NCBI RefSeq assembly: GCF_004115975.1
Contig: NZ_SDDZ01000016.1
Location: 18,232-82,231, forward strand
Reading direction: 5' to 3'
DNA length: 64,000 bases
Source: Gelidibacter gilvus
GTDB lineage: Bacteria; Bacteroidota; Bacteroidia; Flavobacteriales; Flavobacteriaceae
Shown: positions 8,702 to 16,220 of the stretch, one piece after another
Numbering within the stretch: the stretch's first letter is position 1
How the letters are laid out: the number at the start of each line of letters is the position of its first letter
Translations under genes and position numbers: made by a program
The notes under the pieces: generated by a model
Told to the model about the DNA's origin: nothing
The model's input: only the letters and a program-made list of their open reading frames with translations
Databases searched by the model: none

Positions 8702-9313
8702 ATGCGCAAACTCCTGTACGTTTTAATTTTAGTGATGGTCGTCATGTTCGGCTATCGCTATATTTTTAATGATAAGGACAAAACGATTCTACAGGAAAAT
8801 TCTGCACTAATTCAAGAACAGATTAGGAACGTCAGCAAGTTGGTAGTGACTGAAGGACATTTCAGTCAGGTGTTCACCTATAAGAACTCAAAAGCCATTT
8901 TTGCCAACCTTGTCAATGTCGAAAAGAAAGCACTGGTAGTGGTTAATGCAGATGTGACCGTGTCCTACGATTTAAGCCTGATTGAATACGAATTGGATGA
9001 AGCCTCCAAAACACTCAGAATTTTAAGCATTCCAAAAGAAGAGATCAATATCAGTCCAGATTTTGAGTATTATGATATCACGGCTGACTATTTAAATCCA
9101 TTTAAAGCGGAAGATTATAATAAAATCAAAGATAAAGTAAGAGCGCAGTTGATGAAGAAGATTGAAGCTTCCAACTTAAAAAGCAATGCGGAAAATCGCT
9201 TGATCAGCGAATTGTCGAAATTCTATATCCTGACCAGTTCTTTAGGTTGGACACTTCAATATGAAGGCAACAACATCAAGTCTTCTGATGATTTGCAGAA
9301 TATCAAACTGTAA
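8702..9313 (+). CDS. DUF4230 domain protein, membrane-anchored
   Basis: The 203-residue product has one N-terminal membrane anchor (residues 3-20, LLYVLILVMVVMFGYRY). The following domain matches DUF4230: VVTEGHFSQVFTYKNS, a beta-rich middle (VVVNADVTVSYDL) and a helical C-terminal part (DKVRAQLMKKIEASNLKSNA). The topology is a membrane anchor with an extracytoplasmic domain. Function is unknown. It follows gldC in the same direction with a repeat in between, and the following gene is convergent. Confidence 0.8.
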   Translation: MRKLLYVLILVMVVMFGYRYIFNDKDKTILQENSALIQEQIRNVSKLVVTEGHFSQVFTYKNSKAIFANLVNVEKKALVVVNADVTVSYDLSLIEYELDEASKTLRILSIPKEEINISPDFEYYDITADYLNPFKAEDYNKIKDKVRAQLMKKIEASNLKSNAENRLISELSKFYILTSSLGWTLQYEGNNIKSSDDLQNIKL

Positions 9314-9384
9314 GTTTTAATCGATCATTTTTTTAAGCCAACACGAATTAAAAGTCCACCCTTCAGGAGGATTCAGGTGGGAGA

Positions 9385-9696
9385 TTAGGAGGGAATCTTG
9401 CTCTTCAAACTCAGCCAACCACCACCATTTGTGGCGATAATATTATTCAAATTTAAATATTCAGCTGCCTTTGCTGAGCGTGCACCACTGGCACAACATG
9501 TAATTACTGGTTTGTTTAATTTCTTGAGTTCCCCAACCCGATTTTTTAACTCATCCAATGGAATGTGTTTTGAATTTTTAATATGACCATTATCCCATTC
9601 CCTTTGAGTCCTCACATCCAAAATGATAGCGCCTTTTTCTAAAAGGTCATTTATTTGCCTTTTTTTGATACCGAATATAAAATCGAAAATTCCCAT
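9385..9696 (-). CDS. Rhodanese-like domain protein
   Basis: This single-domain 103-residue rhodanese has the substrate-binding DVRTQREWDNGHIKNSKHIPL and the active-site loop with Cys68 (CASGAR, matching CxxGxR). Such proteins carry persulfide sulfur on the cysteine. The ATG at 9696 (MGIFDFIFGIKKRQ) is the natural start. The frame remains open to 10002, but that part is antisense to the TetR gene and has no protein-like composition. It is divergent from the TetR gene, with a 75-base gap. Confidence 0.9.
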   Translation of the reverse strand: MGIFDFIFGIKKRQINDLLEKGAIILDVRTQREWDNGHIKNSKHIPLDELKNRVGELKKLNKPVITCCASGARSAKAAEYLNLNNIIATNGGGWLSLKSKIPS

Positions 9697-9771
9697 AGTT
9701 TTCTTTTGTTTAAATTTACAAAATATTGGACAAATTTTGAGCCATACACTTTGAATTTTAAACTTTGAATC

Positions 9772-10344
9772 GTGAATACCGAAGGCACACGTAGAGACGA
9801 AATTATAAACACAGCCACAAAACTTTTTAAAGAAAAGGGCTATAGTGCGGTGACCATGCGAGATTTGGCAACGGCTATGGGCATGAAAGCGGCAAGTCTT
9901 TACAATCACATCAACTCCAAGCAAGAAATCCTCAAAGCCATCATCATTTCTTTGGCTGAAGAATTCACACAAGGCATGGATATCATTAAAAAATCCGATC
10001 AAACGGCTATCGAAAAGTTAAATCTGATTGTTGCACTTCACGTCGATATTACAACAAAGAACCCATACGGAATGGCGTCCCTCAACAATGATTGGATGCA
10101 TTTGGAAGGTCAACTCGAGTATTATTTGGGATTACGAGAGCGCTATGAGAAAGATTTTGTATCGATTATCAAGAGCGGTATTTCTTCAAATGAAATTGTC
10201 GATACAAATCCTGAAGTAGTGATGTTTTCAATACTTTCAACACTTCGCTCCTTGTATTTATGGATCCCTCGAAAAGAAGAAATTAATGCAAAAGCCTTGG
10301 CTCAAAACTTGAGCGACGTTCTCATCAACGGAATTAACAAATAG
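9772..10344 (+). CDS. TetR/AcrR family repressor, probable paa regulator
   Basis: The 190-residue protein has an N-terminal TetR helix-turn-helix at about 8-55 (INTATKLFKEKGYSAVTMRDLATAMGM, then ASLYNHINSKQEIL) and a helical ligand-binding C-terminal domain. The start is GTG. It sits directly upstream of the paa genes in the same direction, and a 22-base palindrome lies in the gap 30 bases after its stop. In other bacteria TetR-type PaaR represses paa genes and is released by phenylacetyl-CoA. The same role here is inferred from position and domain. Confidence 0.88.
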   Translation: MNTEGTRRDEIINTATKLFKEKGYSAVTMRDLATAMGMKAASLYNHINSKQEILKAIIISLAEEFTQGMDIIKKSDQTAIEKLNLIVALHVDITTKNPYGMASLNNDWMHLEGQLEYYLGLRERYEKDFVSIIKSGISSNEIVDTNPEVVMFSILSTLRSLYLWIPRKEEINAKALAQNLSDVLINGINK

Positions 10345-10360
10345 TTTACAATTAATTTTG

Positions 10361-10368
10361 TAAATTTG
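10361..10368 (+). promoter_or_regulatory. -7 element of the paa promoter
   Basis: TAAATTTG matches TAnnTTTG exactly. It lies between the TetR gene and paaE, immediately before the operator-like palindrome. No clear -33 TTG was found at the usual distance. Confidence 0.5.
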
Positions 10369-10373
10369 TCACT

Positions 10374-10395
10374 CAAACTAACAAGTGTTAGTTTG
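10374..10395 (+). promoter_or_regulatory. Operator-like palindrome in the paa promoter
   Basis: Arms CAAACTAAC and GTTAGTTTG form a perfect 9-base inverted repeat around a 4-base centre. It begins 6 bases after the -7 element, over the expected transcription start, where a bound TetR dimer would block initiation. The size and symmetry are typical of TetR operators. Confidence 0.65.
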
Positions 10396-10463
10396 ATGTC
10401 TGCAAGTTTTCCTATCCTCGAGATTAGGTATTTGTAGTTAAACTGAATTTAATAAAACAAAAA

Positions 10464-10496
10464 TTCCCTTTCCTTTGGAAAGGGTTAGGGATAGGA
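10464..10496 (+). repeat. REP-like hairpin, family C copy 1, abutting the paaE start
   Basis: CCCTTTCC and GGAAAGGG (10466-10484, loop TTT) form an 8-base stem followed by the tail TTAGGGATAGGA. The paaE ATG is at 10499, so the tail occupies the ribosome-binding position. Confidence 0.75.
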
Positions 10497-10498
10497 TT

Positions 10499-11572
10499 AT
10501 GGCAGAATTCCACAACCTCAAAGTGGCAGATATTTACAAGGAAACAAAAGATTGCGTAGTCATTGCTTTTGATGTTCCTGATGAGCTAAAGGAAAAATTC
10601 AAATACCGACAAGGTCAACATTTGACTTTGCGTAAGGAGTTAAATGGCGAGGACATCCGACGGAATTATTCGTTGTGTTCAAGTCCGTTGGATGGCGAAT
10701 GGAAAGTCGCTGTCAAAACCATACGGGACGGAGTCTTTTCAAATTATGCCTTTAACGAATTAAAAAAAGGGGACACTCTGGAAGTGATGGTGCCACACGG
10801 TGAATTTACGGTTGATGTGGATGTTTCGGCGCGTAACAATTACATCGCATTTGCGGCAGGAAGTGGTATTACACCATTGTTATCCATAATTAAGACACAC
10901 TTACATCAGGAGCCAAACAGCACCTTTAAGTTGTTTTACTTGAACCGAACCGTAAAATCCATTATCTTTAAAGAAGAAATCGAACAGCTTAAAAATGAGT
11001 TCTTTGAAAGGTTTCAAGTATTTTATTTTTTAACAAAAGAACAGCGCGATATTCCGTTTTTGAACGGACGATTTGACAAGGAGAAATTAGCAGTGCTGAC
11101 CAAAACCTTTATTGATATTCCAGATACGCAACATGCGTTCATCTGCGGACCACAAGATATGATTTACTTGATTCGCGATGAGTTACAAGCTGCAGGAATG
11201 CCTAAGGATAATATTCATTTCGAATTGTTTTTTACAGGCAGTTCTGAAGAAGAGAATAAACATATTGCAGAAGTCCTTGAACAAAGAATTGATGGCACAC
11301 GTGTGACCATTATTGATGGCGGAAAAGAATTCCATTTCATTATGGATGATGATTTTGATACCATTCTTGATGGTGCATTGGCTGCTGGAGCCGATTTGCC
11401 TTTTGCCTGTAAAGGTGGCGTTTGTAGTACCTGCAAATGTCAAGTCATAGAAGGTTCGGTCAAAATGAAAAAGAATTACGCACTCGCCGATAAGGAAGTG
11501 GCACAGAATTATGTATTGAGTTGTCAAGCCGTCCCAACAAGCGATAAAGTTGTGGTCGATTTTGATGTGTAG
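10499..11572 (+). CDS. paaE: 1,2-phenylacetyl-CoA epoxidase, reductase subunit PaaE
   Basis: PaaE passes electrons from NADPH to the PaaAC oxygenase. At 357 residues it has an FAD domain (RRNYSLCSSP near 54-63), a nicotinamide-binding domain (AAGSGITP near 119-126, CGPQDM near 216) and a C-terminal plant-type 2Fe-2S domain with Cys304, Cys309, Cys312 and Cys342. The ATG at 10499 is preferred; an upstream TTG at 10475 falls inside the hairpin repeat. It is the first gene after the promoter, whereas in many paa operons it follows paaABCD. Confidence 0.95.
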   Translation: MAEFHNLKVADIYKETKDCVVIAFDVPDELKEKFKYRQGQHLTLRKELNGEDIRRNYSLCSSPLDGEWKVAVKTIRDGVFSNYAFNELKKGDTLEVMVPHGEFTVDVDVSARNNYIAFAAGSGITPLLSIIKTHLHQEPNSTFKLFYLNRTVKSIIFKEEIEQLKNEFFERFQVFYFLTKEQRDIPFLNGRFDKEKLAVLTKTFIDIPDTQHAFICGPQDMIYLIRDELQAAGMPKDNIHFELFFTGSSEEENKHIAEVLEQRIDGTRVTIIDGGKEFHFIMDDDFDTILDGALAAGADLPFACKGGVCSTCKCQVIEGSVKMKKNYALADKEVAQNYVLSCQAVPTSDKVVVDFDV

Positions 11573-11580
11573 CAGGCATT

Positions 11581-11612
11581 AACCTGCAAGGTTTCTAAAA
11601 CCTTGTAGGTTT
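11581..11612 (+). repeat. Palindromic repeat, family B copy 2
   Basis: AACCTGCAAGGTTT is followed by AAAACCTTGTAGGTTT. It lies 8 bases after the paaE stop. Confidence 0.8.
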
Positions 11613-11715
11613 AAATAAGAAAAAAAATAAGACGCAAAAATGGCGTTATACCAATTAGATTTTGAATGTTTAGTTGGTATTAAATATAAAAACTTAAAAT
11701 CAAAGTCCCTATAAG

Positions 11716-11748
11716 CTCCCTCTCCTTCGGAGAGGGCTGGGGTGAGGC
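11716..11748 (+). repeat. REP-like hairpin, family C copy 2, abutting the paaA start
   Basis: CCCTCTCC and GGAGAGGG pair perfectly (11718-11736, loop TTC) and are followed by CTGGGGTGAGG. The paaA ATG is at 11751. Confidence 0.8.
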
Positions 11749-11750
11749 TT

Positions 11751-12707
11751 ATGAGTGAAGAGCAAATAAGAAATTTAGAAAAGCAATTCGAAGAACGTAT
11801 CGCAAGAGACGAAAAAATCGAACCGAAGGATTGGATGCCAGAAAAGTACCGTCAGACGCATATTCGTCAGATGTCACAGCATGCGCATTCAGAAGTCGTA
11901 GGGATGCTTCCAGAAGGGAATTGGATTACCAGAGCACCTTCTTTAAGACGAAAAGTAGCTTTGTTGGCAAAAGTCCAGGACGAAGCAGGTCATGGCCTGT
12001 ATCTCTATTCTGCAACAGAAACTTTAGGTATTACACGTGAAGAAATGTATGAGCAATTGCATACTGGAAAGGCAAAATACTCAAGTATTTTCAACTATCC
12101 TACCGTTACTTGGGCCGATATGGGTGCTATTGGATGGTTGGTCGATGGCGCAGCTATCATCAATCAAGTGCCATTATGTAGCACTTCTTTTGGTCCTTAT
12201 GCAAGAGCTATGGTAAGGGTTTGTAAGGAAGAAAGCTTTCATCAGCGGCAAGGTTATGAAATCATGATCAAGTTGGCAAATGGCACACCTGAACAAAAAG
12301 AAATGGCACAGGATGCTTTAAACCGATGGTGGTGGCCAAGTTTAATGATGTTGGGACCAACAGATGCCGAATCTGTCCATACCGAACAATCCATGAAATG
12401 GAAACTGAAACGTAAATCCAATGACGAATTACGTCAGCAATTCATTGATCAAACCGTTCCACAAGCAGATTTAATAGGATTGACCATTCCTGACGCCGAT
12501 TTAAAATGGAACGAAGAACGTGGAAGTTATGACTTTGGAGAAATCGATTGGGATGAGTTTTGGCAAGTGGTCAAAGGTCATGGCCCAATGAATAAGGAGC
12601 GAATGAAAGCCAGAGTTGGTGCATGGGAACGCGGCGAATGGGTGCGAGATGCAGCCATGGCGCACGCAGAAAAGAAAGCCGAAAGAAAAGAAAAAGAAGC
12701 AGTATAA
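11751..12707 (+). CDS. paaA: 1,2-phenylacetyl-CoA epoxidase, catalytic subunit PaaA
   Basis: PaaA is the di-iron oxygenase that epoxidises phenylacetyl-CoA. The 318-residue protein carries the family metal-site segments [19 protein letters not shown] (about 76-94) and [12 protein letters not shown] (about 160-171), and starts [20 protein letters not shown] as typical PaaA. The ATG at 11751 is chosen; a GTG at 11742 lies in the repeat tail and would add only three residues. PaaA forms the oxygenase core with PaaC, bridged by PaaB. Confidence 0.96.
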   Translation: MSEEQIRNLEKQFEERIARDEKIEPKDWMPEKYRQTHIRQMSQHAHSEVVGMLPEGNWITRAPSLRRKVALLAKVQDEAGHGLYLYSATETLGITREEMYEQLHTGKAKYSSIFNYPTVTWADMGAIGWLVDGAAIINQVPLCSTSFGPYARAMVRVCKEESFHQRQGYEIMIKLANGTPEQKEMAQDALNRWWWPSLMMLGPTDAESVHTEQSMKWKLKRKSNDELRQQFIDQTVPQADLIGLTIPDADLKWNEERGSYDFGEIDWDEFWQVVKGHGPMNKERMKARVGAWERGEWVRDAAMAHAEKKAERKEKEAV

Positions 12708-12710
12708 TAA

Positions 12711-12791
12711 GAACTTGAAATTGAGGATGAATTTGAAATTGAAGACCAATTAACTTCGAATTTGATTTCAAACTCGATTTCAATTTAATTC
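12711..12791 (+). repeat. Long imperfect hairpin without ORF between paaA and paaB
   Basis: The left arm (12711-12744) and right arm (12754-12791) pair over roughly 30 positions, with some G-T pairs and mismatches, around a 9-base loop. The arms are built of GAAATTGA-like units, the same composition as the arms that flank the four-helix-bundle ORF 300 bases downstream. It may be an empty version of that element. Confidence 0.7.
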
Positions 12792-12799
12792 ATAAAATT

Positions 12800-13087
12800 A
12801 TGTCAACTAAACAATGGCCACTTTGGGAAGTCTTCGTAAGAAGCAAAAACGGCTTGGAGCATCGTCATTTTGGAAGTCTGCACGCAGCAGATGCCGACAT
12901 GGCACTTGAGAATGCGCGCGATGTTTACACCCGAAGAAATGAGGGCGTCAGCATTTGGGTCGTGGAATCCAAAAACATCACCGCATCCAATCCGGAACAC
13001 AATGGCGAAATGTTTGAACCAGCAAAAGATAAAGTATATCGCCATCCCACTTTTTATGAGTTACCTGATGAGGTGAAATATATGTAG
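12800..13087 (+). CDS. paaB: 1,2-phenylacetyl-CoA epoxidase subunit PaaB
   Basis: This small 95-residue subunit starts MSTKQWPLWEVFVRSKNGLEHRHFGS and contains the conserved LHAADADMALENARDVYTRR stretch of PaaB. In E. coli PaaB connects PaaAC dimers and is needed for electron transfer from PaaE. Full length is normal for the family. It lies between two hairpin elements: the empty hairpin before it and the left arm of element 1 just after its stop. Confidence 0.95.
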   Translation: MSTKQWPLWEVFVRSKNGLEHRHFGSLHAADADMALENARDVYTRRNEGVSIWVVESKNITASNPEHNGEMFEPAKDKVYRHPTFYELPDEVKYM

Positions 13088-13094
13088 CGTATAA

Positions 13095-13559
13095 GCTGAA
13101 GTTGAAATTGAAATTCAAATTGAAAAAATGAGTGAGAATAAATTTGATTTGAGTGATCGGTTAGAAGACTTTGCAGCAACTATCATTTTGTTATATGATA
13201 AAAAGCCGTTGTCTTATGCTGGTGATTATTTGGCTAAACAACTCATTCGTTCTTCGTGTTCTTCAGCTTTGAATTATGGAGAAGTTTTAGGTGCTGGCAC
13301 GGACAAAGATAAAATAAACAAGTTGCGAATTTGTTTAAAAGAATTAAGAGAGTGTCACAGAAATCTTAATATTCAGACAAAAGCAAAACTATTTTCAAAT
13401 GAAAATTTAACACCATTAAAAGATGAAAATGAGCAATTGATTCGAATAATGGTAACAAGAATTAAGAATATAAAACAAACTTGAGATCGAATTGTAATAG
13501 AAGAGATGAAATTATGAATTTCAGCCTTTCAATTTCATTTTCGACTTCAATTTCAATTT
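13095..13559 (+). mobile_element. IVS-like element 1: inverted repeats enclosing a four-helix-bundle ORF
   Basis: The left arm (13095-13125) has GTTGAAATTGAAATTC-type units. The right arm (about 13515-13559) read on the other strand gives the same GAAATTGAAGTCGAAAATG-type units. Between them is the ORF 13128-13484. In RNA the arms could pair and leave the ORF in the loop, as in 23S rRNA intervening sequences. The paaC ATG follows 5 bases after the right arm. Confidence 0.65.
13128..13484 (+). CDS. Four-helix-bundle protein (23S rRNA IVP / S23 family), copy 1
   Basis: The 118-residue protein has the family signature KQLIRSSCSSALNYGEVLGAG near residues 36-56 and LRICLKELRECHRNLNI after it, predicting a four-helix bundle. 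Family members are encoded in intervening sequences of 23S rRNA genes, and the retroelement accessory protein Avd has the same fold; nucleic-acid binding is plausible. It has no known role in phenylacetate breakdown. It sits between paaB and paaC inside an inverted-repeat element and resembles the copy at 15785 more than the one at 17473. Confidence 0.85.
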   Translation: MSENKFDLSDRLEDFAATIILLYDKKPLSYAGDYLAKQLIRSSCSSALNYGEVLGAGTDKDKINKLRICLKELRECHRNLNIQTKAKLFSNENLTPLKDENEQLIRIMVTRIKNIKQT

Positions 13560-13564
13560 AAGAG

Positions 13565-14317
13565 ATGAAAAAGTCCCTATACAATTACATCCTCGGCATC
13601 GCCGACAACTCCCTAATCCTCGGTCAACGCATGGGTGAACTCTGCGGCCACGGACCGAGTTTGGAAACCGATATCGCCTGTACCAATATTTCTTTAGATT
13701 TATTTGGGCAGGTGCGTAGTTATTACCAATACGCGGCCAAAATTGCAGGTGATGGGCGTACAGAGGATGATATTGCCATGCTTCGTAAAGAACGTGAGTA
13801 TGTCAACGTGCTTTTGGTAGAACAACCCAACACCGATTTTGCTTATACCATGGCTCGCCATTTTTTATTTGATGTATATCACTTATTATTCTTGACAGAA
13901 TTAAAAAAAAGTAAGGATATGACCTTGGCGGCAATCGCTACAAAATGCATTAAAGAGGTAAGATACCATCAGCGTTTCTCATCGGATTGGATCAGACGTT
14001 TAGGCGACGGCACTGAAGAAAGTCAAAACCGAATGCAAGCAGCAATTAACGATTTATGGACCTATACCGATGAATTGTTCCATCAAACCGAAGCTGATAA
14101 AGCCATGGTTTCAGAAGGCATTGGCGTAGATGTCACCAAATTAAAAGAAGCTTATTACGAAAAAGTAAATACGATTTTAGAAGAATCAACCTTAACTATT
14201 CCAGAATCTAAATATTTCCAAAAAGGAGGGAAAATGGGGATTCATACAGAACATATGGGTTTTTTGCTATCAGAATTGCAATACATGCAGCGCACTTACC
14301 CTAATATGGAATGGTAA
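13565..14317 (+). CDS. paaC: 1,2-phenylacetyl-CoA epoxidase subunit PaaC
   Basis: PaaC is the structural partner of PaaA, with the same helical ferritin-like fold. The 250-residue protein starts MKKSLYNYILGIADNSLILGQRMGELCGHGP and includes YHLLFLTELKKS and KEVRYHQRFSSDWIRRLGDGT, all PaaC features. Length is standard. It begins directly after element 1 and is followed by two family A palindromes before paaD. Confidence 0.95.
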   Translation: MKKSLYNYILGIADNSLILGQRMGELCGHGPSLETDIACTNISLDLFGQVRSYYQYAAKIAGDGRTEDDIAMLRKEREYVNVLLVEQPNTDFAYTMARHFLFDVYHLLFLTELKKSKDMTLAAIATKCIKEVRYHQRFSSDWIRRLGDGTEESQNRMQAAINDLWTYTDELFHQTEADKAMVSEGIGVDVTKLKEAYYEKVNTILEESTLTIPESKYFQKGGKMGIHTEHMGFLLSELQYMQRTYPNMEW

Positions 14318-14320
14318 CCA

Positions 14321-14340
14321 ATTCCTGCGAAGGCAGGAAT
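14321..14340 (+). repeat. REP-like palindrome, family A copy 2
   Basis: ATTCCTGC, loop GAAG, then GCAGGAAT: identical to copy 1 at 1581. It starts 4 bases after the paaC stop. Confidence 0.85.
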
Positions 14341-14361
14341 CTCATGAAAGTGAAGCAATAT

Positions 14362-14381
14362 ATTCCGGCGAAAGCAGGAAT
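14362..14381 (+). repeat. REP-like palindrome, family A copy 3 (diverged)
   Basis: ATTCCGGC and GCAGGAAT surround a GAAA-type loop, with one mismatch in the stem. It ends 10 bases before the paaD start. Confidence 0.7.
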
Positions 14382-14391
14382 CTCTTAGATA

Positions 14392-14904
14392 ATGAAATCT
14401 CTAATGATTACAACAGAACAACATATCGATGACATTTTAATTCCAATATTGGAGCAAGTTTCCGACCCGGAAATCCCAGTCCTCTCTATTATGGATATGG
14501 GTGTGGTGCGTTCTGCTGTTTTTGAAAATAGCATTGTAAAAGTTCAAATCACTCCAACATATAGTGGATGCCCTGCCATGGATGTCATTGGTGACGATAT
14601 AAAAAAAGCTTTAAAAGATGCGGGATATAAGTCGGAAGTAGAGTTGATTTTATCCCCAGCTTGGACCACCGATTGGATAACACCAAGAGGCAGGAAAGCA
14701 TTGGAAGATTATGGCATTGCAGCGCCTTTGGGAGTCGAAGCCGACAAAGATGTTTTACTACACGGGAAACGCCTTGTAAAATGTCCACAATGTGGTTCAA
14801 CAAACACAAAAATGGTGAGCCAGTTTGGTTCAACAGCATGTAAAGCACAGTTTCAGTGCGATGACTGTTTGGAGCCGTTTGATTATTTTAAATGTCTTAA
14901 GTAG
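14392..14904 (+). CDS. paaD: 1,2-phenylacetyl-CoA epoxidase assembly protein PaaD
   Basis: PaaD is thought to mature the iron centres of the epoxidase. The 170-residue protein has an N-terminal MIP18/DUF59 domain (VSDPEIPVLSIMDMGVVR near residues 22-40, then TPTYSGCPAMDVI) and a C-terminal zinc ribbon with CPQCGSTNT, CDDC and a final FKCLK. A second ATG at 14404 is an alternative start. The gene lies in the usual ABCD order. Confidence 0.93.
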   Translation: MKSLMITTEQHIDDILIPILEQVSDPEIPVLSIMDMGVVRSAVFENSIVKVQITPTYSGCPAMDVIGDDIKKALKDAGYKSEVELILSPAWTTDWITPRGRKALEDYGIAAPLGVEADKDVLLHGKRLVKCPQCGSTNTKMVSQFGSTACKAQFQCDDCLEPFDYFKCLK

Positions 14905-14912
14905 AATATAAT

Positions 14913-14944
14913 AACCTGCAAGGTTTTCAAAACCTTGTAGGTTT
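14913..14944 (+). repeat. Palindromic repeat, family B copy 3
   Basis: AACCTGCAAGGTTTT is followed by AAAACCTTGTAGGTTT, ending 13 bases before the paaG start. Confidence 0.8.
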
Positions 14945-14957
14945 TTGAATAGAAAGA

Positions 14958-15740
14958 ATGAACGAAAGTATCTTATTAAAAATAGAAAACAAGATTGCGT
15001 ATATCACGCTCAACCGCCCAGAGGTGTTCAATAGTTTTAATCGCGAAATGGCGTTACGGTTACAGGACACACTTGATGCTTGTGAAAAAAATGATGCAGT
15101 TCGCGCCATCGTTTTGACTGGAAACGGAAAGGCATTCTGTGCGGGTCAAGATTTAAAAGAAGTGACATCTCCAGAATTAAATCCAGGTTTTAAGAAAATC
15201 TTGGAAGAACATTATAATCCGATAATCACAAGAATCCGCTCGATTAAAAAACCAATCATTGGTGCCATCAACGGCGTAGCCGCTGGAGCAGGAGCAAATA
15301 TTGCTTTGGCTTGCGATATAGTAGTTGCTCATGAAAAGGTCAGTTTTATACAGGCATTTAGCCTCATTGGTTTGGTGCCAGATAGTGCAGGAACTTTCTT
15401 CTTGCCAAGACTTATCGGATTTCAAAAAGCATTGGCATTGGCTATGCTTGGCGATAAAGTATCCGCAGCAGAAGCTGAAAAAATGGGCATGATTTATAAA
15501 GTTCTGCCGTTAGAAAGTTTCGAAGAAGATGTCAATCAGTTGGCATTGAAACTTGCCAATATGCCCACAAAAGCATTAGGAATGATCAAGGAATTATTCA
15601 ATGAATCTATGACCAACGATTTGGAAGCTCAGTTAGCATTGGAATCTAAATTTCAAATCGCAGCAGCACAAACAGAAGATTATACGGAAGGAGTTGCGGC
15701 ATTTGTTGAAAAAAGAAAACCGGAGTTTAAAGGTAAATGA
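14958..15740 (+). CDS. paaG: 2-(1,2-epoxy-dihydrophenyl)acetyl-CoA isomerase PaaG
   Basis: This 260-residue crotonase-fold enzyme would convert ring-1,2-epoxyphenylacetyl-CoA to the oxepin. The CoA/oxyanion loop GVAAGAGANIALACD lies near 106-120, and the isomerase Asp142 in SLIGLVPDSAGTFFLPR matches the PaaG pattern rather than a hydratase with two Glu. Position after paaD supports the call. It is followed directly by the left arm of IVS-like element 2. Confidence 0.92.
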   Translation: MNESILLKIENKIAYITLNRPEVFNSFNREMALRLQDTLDACEKNDAVRAIVLTGNGKAFCAGQDLKEVTSPELNPGFKKILEEHYNPIITRIRSIKKPIIGAINGVAAGAGANIALACDIVVAHEKVSFIQAFSLIGLVPDSAGTFFLPRLIGFQKALALAMLGDKVSAAEAEKMGMIYKVLPLESFEEDVNQLALKLANMPTKALGMIKELFNESMTNDLEAQLALESKFQIAAAQTEDYTEGVAAFVEKRKPEFKGK

Positions 15741-16220
15741 ATATCGAATATCGAACTGATTAATAATGAATAACGAAGTTTAAAATGGCAATTTATAAGT
15801 ATGATTTGGAAGAACGTCTAATTCAGTTTGCTGTGGATGTTATTTTAATCTGTGGGAAAATTGACGGTAGTTTCGCCTCACAACATTTGTCAAAACAGTT
15901 AATTCGTTCAGCAACTTCCGCCGCTCTTAATTACGGAGAAGCGCAAAGTGCTGAGTCTGCGAAAGATTTTCTTCATAAAATGAGGTTATGCCTAAAAGAA
16001 TTGAGAGAGTCCTTAGTCAATCTCAAGATTCAAAAAGGGGCAGATTTAATAAAAGACATTGAACGATTGGATCTGTTAATGAAAGAAAATAATGAACTAA
16101 TTGCGATTTTCGTTTCAAGTATTCGCACATCACAAAATAAGAACAAAAGCTAAATATATGAATAGTATGACTAAACTAAACTTCGATATTCGGTATTCAA
16201 AATTCAATATTCGTTATTCA
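15738..16220 (+). mobile_element. IVS-like element 2: inverted repeats enclosing a four-helix-bundle ORF
   Basis: The left arm (15738-15782) and right arm (16177-16220) pair along about 45 positions with a minority of mismatches. Both start TGAATA on the reading strand and end in GAAGTTTA. The ORF 15785-16153 lies between. The left arm overlaps the paaG stop codon and the right arm ends at the A of the paaH ATG, so the element fills the whole gap. Confidence 0.75.
15785..16153 (+). CDS. Four-helix-bundle protein (23S rRNA IVP / S23 family), copy 2
   Basis: The 122-residue protein starts MAIYKYDLEERLIQFAVDVILICGK and carries the family core SKQLIRSATSAALNYGEAQSAESAKDF and MRLCLKELRESLVNLKI. 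It is clearly related to copy 1 (same domain order; shared KQLIRS, ALNYGE and CLKELRE blocks) but well diverged, so it is not a recent duplicate. It begins 2 bases after the left inverted repeat. No catalytic role in the pathway is expected. Confidence 0.85.
   Translation: MAIYKYDLEERLIQFAVDVILICGKIDGSFASQHLSKQLIRSATSAALNYGEAQSAESAKDFLHKMRLCLKELRESLVNLKIQKGADLIKDIERLDLLMKENNELIAIFVSSIRTSQNKNKS

Noticed and set aside
9697..10002. N-terminal extension of the rhodanese frame
   Set aside because: It is antisense to the TetR gene and lacks protein-like composition; the ATG at 9696 gives a complete rhodanese.
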